Shown here: positions 7,107 through 11,273 of the stretch, in pieces
Layout: every line of letters starts with the position of its first letter
Numbering within the stretch: the stretch's first letter is position 1
Assembly (NCBI GenBank): GCA_023412765.1
Contig: JAEZBX010000041.1
Coordinates: 1-11,273 of the forward strand
DNA from: Bacteroidota bacterium
Lineage (GTDB): Bacteria; Bacteroidota; Bacteroidia; Cytophagales; Cyclobacteriaceae
Length of the DNA stretch: 11,273 nt
Direction of reading: 5' to 3'
Position numbers and translations under genes: made by a program
Notes under the pieces: model-generated
Database searches by the model: none
What the model was told of the DNA's origin: nothing
The model's input: only the letters and a program-made list of their open reading frames with translations

Positions 7107-8360
7107 ATGGCGATTTCAGACCAGGAAATACAATCGGTAAAGCAACGATTCGGCATCATTGGTAATTCACCATTGCTGAACAATGCAGTCAGTGTGGCCA
7201 TTCAGGTTGCACCGACCGATATGTCGGTCTTGATCACCGGTGAAAGCGGAAGTGGGAAGGAATCTTTCTCTAAGATTATTCATCATCTGAGTCCCCGTAA
7301 ACATGGTCAATTCATTGCGGTAAACTGCGGATCGATCCCCGAAGGGACCATCGACTCCGAGCTCTTCGGTCATGAGAAAGGGTCTTTTACCGGCGCGCAT
7401 GAAGCCAGAAAGGGATATTTCGAGGTGACCAACGGAGGTACCATATTCTTGGATGAAATAGGCGAAATGCCATTGAACACACAGGCGCGTTTGCTACGTG
7501 TTCTGGAGAATGGCGAATTCCTTAAGGTGGGATCGTCAAAGGTTCTTAAGACCGATGTTCGCGTGGTTGCAGCGACGAATATCAACCTCATGAAGAATGT
7601 GGAAGACGGAAAGTTCAGAGAAGATCTTTATTACCGGCTGAGCACTGTGCCCATTTTTGTTCCTCCATTACGTGAACGAGGAAAGGATATTGACCTGTTA
7701 TTCAGGAAGTTCGCTGGTGACTTCGCAGATAAATATAAAGTCAAGCCAATCGTGCTGACGGAGGGTGCAAAAGAACTTCTGCTTGCTTACCGTTTTCCGG
7801 GAAACATCCGGCAGTTAAAAAATCTGGTGGAACAGATCTCCGTCCTTTCATCCGACAATAAAGAAATCGATGAGGAGGTACTGAGACGATATTTACCGAA
7901 AGAATCCAATCTTCCCGCGCTATACCGGCAGTCTGTTACCGAGAAGGATGGACTCTCCGAGCGAGACATACTCTACAAGGTCCTTTTCGACATGAAGAAG
8001 GACTTTAACGAATTGAAGAAGCTGGTGCTTGAAACCGTGCCCAACCAGGCAAAAGTCACGCAGCTTGTCAAGGATCATCCGGAGCTATTTGAAGGCATTG
8101 AACCCGAGCATAACGGCGTGGAGAGCGAACACATGGTATTGAACATACCGGCACAACAGCATGAAGAAACGCTTGAAGAAGTGCACGACATCTCTCATGA
8201 AACTGAGGATGATTCATTATCAATCGAAAAGAAAGAAAAGGAACTGATCATTCGCGCATTGAGGAAGAATAACAACAAGCGCAAATATGCGGCACGCGAT
8301 TTGGGTATTTCGGAACGCACGCTCTACCGGAAAATCAAACAATACGACCTTGAAGACTAG
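7107..8360 (+). CDS. Sigma-54 interacting transcriptional activator without receiver domain
   Basis: The 417-residue protein is an AAA+ bacterial enhancer-binding protein, which uses ATP to remodel the sigma-54 RNA polymerase complex. The AAA+ domain begins almost at the N-terminus. Walker A is GESGSGKE (45-52), the sigma-54 contact loop reads GSFTGA (92-97) instead of the commonest GAFTGA, Walker B is TIFLDE (112-117), sensor I is VAATN (154-158), the arginine-finger region is FREDLYYRL (170-178), and sensor II is FPGNIRQLKNLVE (230-242). An acidic linker (about 330-378) leads to a Fis-type helix-turn-helix (378-417, KRKYAARDLGISERTLYRKI). There is no response-regulator, GAF or PAS domain, so activity must be controlled by expression or by a partner. 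The ATG at 7107 is chosen over an in-frame TTG at 7065 that lies inside miaB. The gene sits between miaB and lptE as in many Bacteroidota; its target promoters are unknown. Confidence 0.93.
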   Translation: MAISDQEIQSVKQRFGIIGNSPLLNNAVSVAIQVAPTDMSVLITGESGSGKESFSKIIHHLSPRKHGQFIAVNCGSIPEGTIDSELFGHEKGSFTGAHEARKGYFEVTNGGTIFLDEIGEMPLNTQARLLRVLENGEFLKVGSSKVLKTDVRVVAATNINLMKNVEDGKFREDLYYRLSTVPIFVPPLRERGKDIDLLFRKFAGDFADKYKVKPIVLTEGAKELLLAYRFPGNIRQLKNLVEQISVLSSDNKEIDEEVLRRYLPKESNLPALYRQSVTEKDGLSERDILYKVLFDMKKDFNELKKLVLETVPNQAKVTQLVKDHPELFEGIEPEHNGVESEHMVLNIPAQQHEETLEEVHDISHETEDDSLSIEKKEKELIIRALRKNNNKRKYAARDLGISERTLYRKIKQYDLED

Positions 8361-8400
8361 GAGAAGGTTAACCGCGAAATTTCAATCACGCGTTCTGGCG

Positions 8401-8913
8401 ATGTTCTCCTTTTCGTGTTTATTGCTACTGATCGGAGGCTGCGGTGTGGGGGTCAAGTATTCGATGACCGGCACTACCACCAGCGCACAGACGATTTCGA
8501 TCACCGAATTTTACAACAACACGGACCTAGGGCAGGCCAACATAGGTCAGACTTTCACCAACCAGCTGAAGAACTATATGATTCAGAACACGAACCTGGC
8601 CGTAGTGGCAGAGGATGGTGAACTCCACCTTGAGGGCGAAATTTCAGGGCTGACGTTAACGCCCATAGCCCCTACCGCAACCAACGACCCGACCCAGATA
8701 AACACCGCCTCAAGCACGAGACTGACGATAACGGTTACGGCTAGTTTTGTCAACACAATTGACCCCGAAATGTCGTTTGAGAATAAGAATTTCTCGTTTT
8801 ATCGCGATTTCCCTAACGACCAAAATTTCACTGATGTCGAAGAACAGTACACTCGGCAGATTTTCGAGCGGATCGTCAACGACATCTTCAATGCTTCAAT
8901 TGCCAATTGGTAA
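8401..8913 (+). CDS. lptE: LPS assembly lipoprotein LptE
   Basis: LptE is the outer-membrane lipoprotein that plugs the LptD barrel and takes part in delivering lipopolysaccharide to the cell surface. From the ATG at 8401 the protein has 170 residues, with a hydrophobic segment ending in the lipobox IGGC (Cys14). After the Cys, SITEFYNNTDLGQANIGQTFTNQLKNYM and RLTITVTASFVNT fit the Bacteroidota LptE pattern of an alpha/beta core, with the gene next to secG supporting the call. The start is uncertain. The segment from 8401 lacks the basic residues expected in a signal peptide, while the preceding in-frame codons encode RRRLTAKFQSR. A ribosome-binding-site-like GAGAAGG (8361-8367) follows the upstream stop directly, 33 bases before the ATG. 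An earlier ATG at 8287 would overlap the activator gene by 74 bases. No standard start codon lies between 8361 and 8401. Confidence 0.85.
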   Translation: MFSFSCLLLLIGGCGVGVKYSMTGTTTSAQTISITEFYNNTDLGQANIGQTFTNQLKNYMIQNTNLAVVAEDGELHLEGEISGLTLTPIAPTATNDPTQINTASSTRLTITVTASFVNTIDPEMSFENKNFSFYRDFPNDQNFTDVEEQYTRQIFERIVNDIFNASIANW

Positions 8914-8949
8914 AATTCACTATTTTTACTTAAGGCAAAATAGCTTCCT

Positions 8950-9885
8950 GTGGAAAAAGATCTTTTTCAAAAAGTGTTGCAAAACTATCCTTCAACTTCA
9001 GCTGAAGATGCTGAGAACCTGCGGGTTATGAAGGAAGCTTATCCATACAGCCAGGTTTTGCATGTATTGGCAGCGAGGGTGAGTAAAGAACATGCGCTGG
9101 TAGATCAGCAGAATGAGTTGCAAATGGCGGCTGTTTATTCAGCAGACCGTGGTGTACTGAAACACATGATGAGCAACGAATCCAGTGCACCAATGGCACC
9201 GGTTGGTGAGGTTTCCCACCCGGCATCCAATATTCGGGTCACACAAGTCGTTGAACGTAAAGAGCCACTTCGAAAGGAGAATGGCGAGGCGTCGTCAGCA
9301 GACCCGGTGGATAATGATGACCTGGCGGAAAAGGTGATCAAGGATGTAAAAGAGTTATACAAAACGCGGCATAATTTCGAGAAGATGTTTGTCGACAACC
9401 CGGTGAAGCATTTGGCAGCGTCTGTGCGTACTGGCGACGAAACGATTAAATCAAAGCGCGAAAGAATAATTGAGATGAGTAAAGCGCTGAATGCTCAGCC
9501 CATGAAAGAAGGAGATCAGCAACCCGCCGGAAAGCGTCGTCGCTTGGAGCGAAAGGAAATCATCGACGAAATCGCGCATACCAAAAACGAAATCCAACCG
9601 GATGATCCCAAGCAAAAAGAACAACTTGACATCATTGAACATTTTATTCAGGCGCAACCCACAATCTCAAATTCCAAGGATAAGCCGCTAGTCATTCAGG
9701 AAGGCGACTTAAGCTCTATCAAAACTGGGGAATTTGGTGAAAATGTAGTGTCAGAAACGTTGGTGGAATTATTAGTTAAGCAGGGTAAAAAGGAAAAAGC
9801 AGTCGAAGTGTTAAAGAAGCTTATTTGGAAGTTTCCACAAAAAAAGAGTTACTTTGCGGCTCAAATCGAAGAACTGAAGAAGTAG
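8950..9885 (+). CDS. Charged protein with C-terminal TPR-like repeat, 311 aa
   Basis: No specific function is recognised. The start is GTG (8950), 36 bases after lptE. The N-terminal 65 residues look like packed helices (DLFQKVLQNYP, AENLRVMKEAYPYSQVLHVLAARVSKE). The middle (about 70-220) is highly charged, rich in Lys, Glu and Asp, and probably flexible, with a basic patch GKRRRLERKE near 200. The last 45 residues (SETLVELLVKQGKKEKAVEVLKKL, then IWKFPQKKSYFAAQIEELKK) read as a tetratricopeptide-type helical hairpin with a capping helix. There is no signal peptide or membrane segment, so a cytoplasmic protein is likely. The gene ends 3 bases before secG starts, so the two are probably translated together. 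A gene of this type between lptE and secG is common in Bacteroidota, which supports it as a real gene. A scaffold role is only a guess. Confidence 0.85.
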   Translation: MEKDLFQKVLQNYPSTSAEDAENLRVMKEAYPYSQVLHVLAARVSKEHALVDQQNELQMAAVYSADRGVLKHMMSNESSAPMAPVGEVSHPASNIRVTQVVERKEPLRKENGEASSADPVDNDDLAEKVIKDVKELYKTRHNFEKMFVDNPVKHLAASVRTGDETIKSKRERIIEMSKALNAQPMKEGDQQPAGKRRRLERKEIIDEIAHTKNEIQPDDPKQKEQLDIIEHFIQAQPTISNSKDKPLVIQEGDLSSIKTGEFGENVVSETLVELLVKQGKKEKAVEVLKKLIWKFPQKKSYFAAQIEELKK

Positions 9886-9888
9886 GTT

Positions 9889-10221
9889 ATGTACACCCTC
9901 ATTATCGCGCTCATCATTATATTCTCAATATTGCTGGTTCTGGTGATTCTGGCCCAGAACTCCAAAGGCGGTGGACTTTCCAGTCAGTTTGGAGGATCTT
10001 CAGCCAGCAACATCATTGGTGTTAAGAAGACCGGCGACCTGCTCGAGAAGCTAACCTGGGGATTCATCATTGCGATCATGGCACTCAGCCTTTCAACAAA
10101 TTTCGTTGATTCCAGCCAGGGAGGCTCTACAAACGATATCCTGGAAAGAGCTGGCGAACAAGCACCGGCAAATATTCCTCCAGCGAACCTGGATCTTGAC
10201 GCCGGTGATAGCATCAATTAG
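9889..10221 (+). CDS. secG: Preprotein translocase subunit SecG
   Basis: SecG is the small non-essential subunit of the SecYEG channel that speeds protein export through the inner membrane. The 110-residue protein has the usual two membrane helices (about 2-21 and 56-73). The cytoplasmic loop carries the typical NSKGGGLSSQFGGSSAS stretch (24-40) and a conserved KKTGDLLEKLTWG (46-58). An acidic Gly/Asp/Ala-rich tail of about 35 residues follows, as in other Bacteroidota. The ATG is 3 bases after the upstream stop, with AAGAAG as a possible ribosome-binding site. The TAG stop codon (10219-10221) is also the first three bases of a heptamer repeat array. It is the last gene of the miaB operon; the groES/groEL pair often found after secG in Bacteroidota is not present here. 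Confidence 0.95.
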   Translation: MYTLIIALIIIFSILLVLVILAQNSKGGGLSSQFGGSSASNIIGVKKTGDLLEKLTWGFIIAIMALSLSTNFVDSSQGGSTNDILERAGEQAPANIPPANLDLDAGDSIN

Positions 10222-10251
10222 TTAATAGTTATCCGTTAATAGTTAATAGTT
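10219..10251. repeat. Heptamer array A (TAGTTAA family) at the secG stop
   Basis: Units TAGTTAA, TAGTTAT, CCGTTAA, TAGTTAA and a partial TAGTT follow without spacers. The first unit starts with the stop codon of secG. On the opposite strand the units read ACTATTA/ACGGATA, the same words as in arrays B, C and D. Confidence 0.85.
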
Positions 10252-10259
10252 CGCACGGA
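10241..10259. repeat. Left arm of 19-bp perfect inverted repeat
   Basis: AGTTAATAGTTCGCACGGA is the exact reverse complement of 10564-10582. It covers the end of heptamer array A plus the unique GC-richer word TTCGCACGGA. Weaker similarity (GCGA, GTAAT) continues inward for about 17 more bases. Confidence 0.95.
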
Positions 10260-10350
10260 GACAGTGCGAGCGTAATATCCTTTTGAGCCGTTGCGGGCAA
10301 TGCCACGCCGTACTAAACCAGAATCAGAAAGATATCAGTGGCTACCAGAA

Positions 10351-10371
10351 ACGGATAACGGATAACGATTA
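10351..10371. repeat. Heptamer array B (ACGGATA/ACGATTA)
   Basis: Three units: ACGGATA (10351-10357), ACGGATA (10358-10364), ACGATTA (10365-10371). These are inverted relative to array A. The nine bases ACGGATAAC (10351-10359) are the reverse complement of GTTATCCGT at 10228-10236. Confidence 0.8.
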
Positions 10372-10406
10372 ATCCTACTTTGTCATGCTTGAGCATTTTG
10401 AGGAGA

Positions 10407-10497
10407 GGAATAAGGAATAGGGAATAAGGGTGCGCACTTTGAGACCCACCCTTACTCCTTATTCCCTACTCCCTATTAACTCCCTATTCCTTTTTTT
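10407..10497 (+). terminator. Terminator-like hairpin of secG made from GGAATAA heptamers
   Basis: Array GGAATAA, GGAATAG, GGAATAA (10407-10427) faces the inverted array CCTTACT, CCTTATT, CCCTACT, CCCTATT, AACT, CCCTATT (10450-10488). AAGGAATAGGGA (10412-10423) pairs perfectly with TCCCTATTCCTT (10481-10492), and the stem ends in a T run (10491-10497). TAAGGGTG/CACCCTTA forms an inner stem with a 14-base loop. A stem followed by Ts on the plus strand fits termination of the secG operon. The repeats allow several alternative pairings, so the exact fold is open. Confidence 0.65.
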
Positions 10498-10512
10498 CTA
10501 ACTTGACAAAGC

Positions 10513-10536
10513 AGCATTAACGATTAACTAATAACG
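10513..10536. repeat. Heptamer array C (ACGATTA/ACTAATA)
   Basis: Units AGCATTA (10513-10519), ACGATTA (10520-10526), ACTAATA (10527-10533) and a partial ACG. Same orientation as arrays B and D. It follows TGACAAAG, mirroring the order of array B before CTTTGTCA on the left side of the palindrome. Confidence 0.75.
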
Positions 10537-10563
10537 CGCCACGCGCATTACTTCGCGCTTTCT

Positions 10564-10582
10564 TCCGTGCGAACTATTAACT
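10564..10582. repeat. Right arm of 19-bp perfect inverted repeat
   Basis: TCCGTGCGAACTATTAACT is the exact reverse complement of 10241-10259. It runs into heptamer array D. Confidence 0.95.
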
Positions 10583-10603
10583 GATAACGATTAACGATTA
10601 ACG
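10573..10603. repeat. Heptamer array D (ACTATTA/ACGATTA) next to the convergent gene's stop
   Basis: Units ACTATTA, ACTGATA, ACGATTA, ACGATTA and a partial ACG, with no spacers. The array ends 4 bases before the TGA stop (10610-10608, minus strand) of the rightmost gene, a placement like that of array A beside secG. Confidence 0.85.
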
Positions 10604-10607
10604 TCCC

Positions 10608-11273
10608 TCAGGCGGCAGCCTGAGAAATATGCTTAACAAAGAGTCGCTTCGCGACAGGCATTAACGTTTCTGAAAAAGGAAATTTCATGCGTGCCAAAAT
10701 CAGGAATGCGGCAGGGTTTGGAAGGTCTTTGAATTTCCTGATCAGCTCCAGTTTAATGTTTTCATAGGTGTTTACAGGGCTCTTTTCCACCCTCTCTATG
10801 AATTCAGTGTTCAAGCTCCTCAGCTGCTCCTGGCTTGTTTCGAAAATACTAACCTGGTATCGGTAAATATTAGTCTCTTTTTCGGGCGGTTGTGTAACGA
10901 ACAAATAGCCTTCCTTGGCGTACAAAGGAGTAACACCTACCGGAGAGATTTCGCACTTCGATTCCACAAATTCGTATATCACCGAACCTTCCTGTAGAGA
11001 TCCTTTGATTTGAGGAAGCGCAAATTCGATTATTGATTCCAATTCACTCATTACACCATCGTCTTCGATCATCTGGCGGTAACTAAGCTCCAGTTTCTTG
11101 AAATCCTCCAATGAAAGTTCTTTAGGAAAAGACTCGCGTATGAGCGACTTGTTTTCCTTTAGGGTGAGCAGGTTTCGGTAGTGAAAGACAAGGTCAGCCA
11201 TAAATGGGTATAACTCCACCCTGTCGAACGACGACTTAACCTTCTGAAGATATGCCATCAGCACGTACTTCTT
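10608..11273 (-). CDS. Hypothetical protein, 5' end open at window edge
   Basis: I do not recognise a named family. The frame stays open to the right edge (AAG AAG TAC before GTG at 11264 and ATG at 11258), so the true start may be outside the window; starts at 11264 (218 aa) or 11258 (216 aa) are also possible. The protein has no signal peptide or membrane helix. The N-terminal part is helical with AYLQKVKSSFDRVELYPFMADLVFHYRN patterns of aromatic and charged residues. A middle region (about 75-135) looks like beta strands (GSVIYEFVESKCEISPVG, GYLFVTQPP). The C-terminal third is helical (ENIKLELIRKFKDLPNPAAFLILARMKFPFSETLMPVAKRLFVKHI). Such a mixed fold with a clean, codon-consistent frame is likely a real cytoplasmic protein. 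The gene converges on secG across the repeat-rich gap; nothing in the context suggests its role. Confidence 0.75.
   Translation of the reverse strand, partial: KKYVLMAYLQKVKSSFDRVELYPFMADLVFHYRNLLTLKENKSLIRESFPKELSLEDFKKLELSYRQMIEDDGVMSELESIIEFALPQIKGSLQEGSVIYEFVESKCEISPVGVTPLYAKEGYLFVTQPPEKETNIYRYQVSIFETSQEQLRSLNTEFIERVEKSPVNTYENIKLELIRKFKDLPNPAAFLILARMKFPFSETLMPVAKRLFVKHISQAAA

Larger units (their letters stand above)
10222..10607. other. 386-bp convergent intergenic region with nested palindrome of heptamer arrays
   Basis: No reading frame worth calling lies in this gap between convergent genes. It holds four arrays of the TAGTTAA/ACGATTA family, an inner pair of GGAATAA-family arrays facing each other, and at least three inverted-repeat pairs with similar centres: 10241-10259 with 10564-10582 (19 bp perfect, centre 10411.5), CTTTGTCA 10378-10385 with TGACAAAG 10504-10511 (centre 10444.5), and TAAGGGTG 10425-10432 with CACCCTTA 10447-10454 (centre 10439.5). 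The stretch from 10262 to 10340 is GC-richer than its surroundings and has only short hairpins (TCGCAC 10251-10256 with GTGCGA 10264-10269). It may be a mobile, MITE-like element, or a terminator grown from repeats. Confidence 0.7.

Noticed and set aside
8907..8928. TTGG plus TATTTTTA as a promoter before the gene at 8950
   Set aside because: The -7 match is imperfect and the spacing is only about 10 bases; the gene is better explained as part of the operon.
9194..9214. TGGCAC as the -24 part of a sigma-54 promoter
   Set aside because: No TTGC follows at the right spacing (the sequence there is GGTG), and it lies inside the TPR-like protein gene.

Overview
The window looks like chromosomal DNA of a member of the Bacteroidota, most likely a Cytophagales-type organism. 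Three things suggest this. The plus-strand order miaB – sigma-54 activator – lptE – helical/TPR protein – secG is a Bacteroidota arrangement. The start of miaB carries an exact Bacteroidota -7 promoter box (TAnnTTTG). Most genes lack strong Shine-Dalgarno sequences. Species cannot be named from the sequence alone. There are no RNA genes, insertion sequences, phage genes or CRISPR arrays.

Layout. Bases 1-5533 hold five minus-strand genes. Read in their own direction they are a gamma-carbonic-anhydrase-family hexapeptide protein (5533-5021), an acidic hypothetical protein (4854-4294), an OmpH/Skp-like anchored coiled-coil protein (4209-3565), a 1051-residue NTT/MFS-like transporter fused to HEAT repeats and a cyclic-nucleotide-binding-like domain (3494-339), and a 65-residue one-helix membrane protein starting 2 bases after the transporter stop. 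A strong hairpin with a T tract separates ompH from the transporter, and another hairpin (28-58) probably ends the transporter unit. Bases 5602-10221 form a plus-strand operon starting from a promoter that faces away from the carbonic-anhydrase-like gene: miaB (tRNA thiomethylation), a receiver-less sigma-54 activator, lptE (LPS assembly lipoprotein), a charged protein with a TPR-like end, and secG (Sec translocon). The theme is envelope biogenesis plus regulation. Bases 10608 to the right edge hold a convergent minus-strand hypothetical gene that runs off the window.

The most unusual content lies between genes. Three gaps contain arrays with a strict 7-bp period, in three sequence families (TAGTTAA-like, TTAAACC-like and GGAATAA-like). 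Several arrays begin at or within a few bases of a stop codon. In the 386-bp gap between the convergent secG and hypothetical genes, these heptamers sit in a nested, almost co-centred palindrome with 19-bp perfect inverted repeats outside and a terminator-like hairpin with a T tract inside. I see no completely new multi-gene system. The heptamer/palindrome element and the transporter-HEAT-CNB fusion with its coupled small protein are the best candidates for follow-up.
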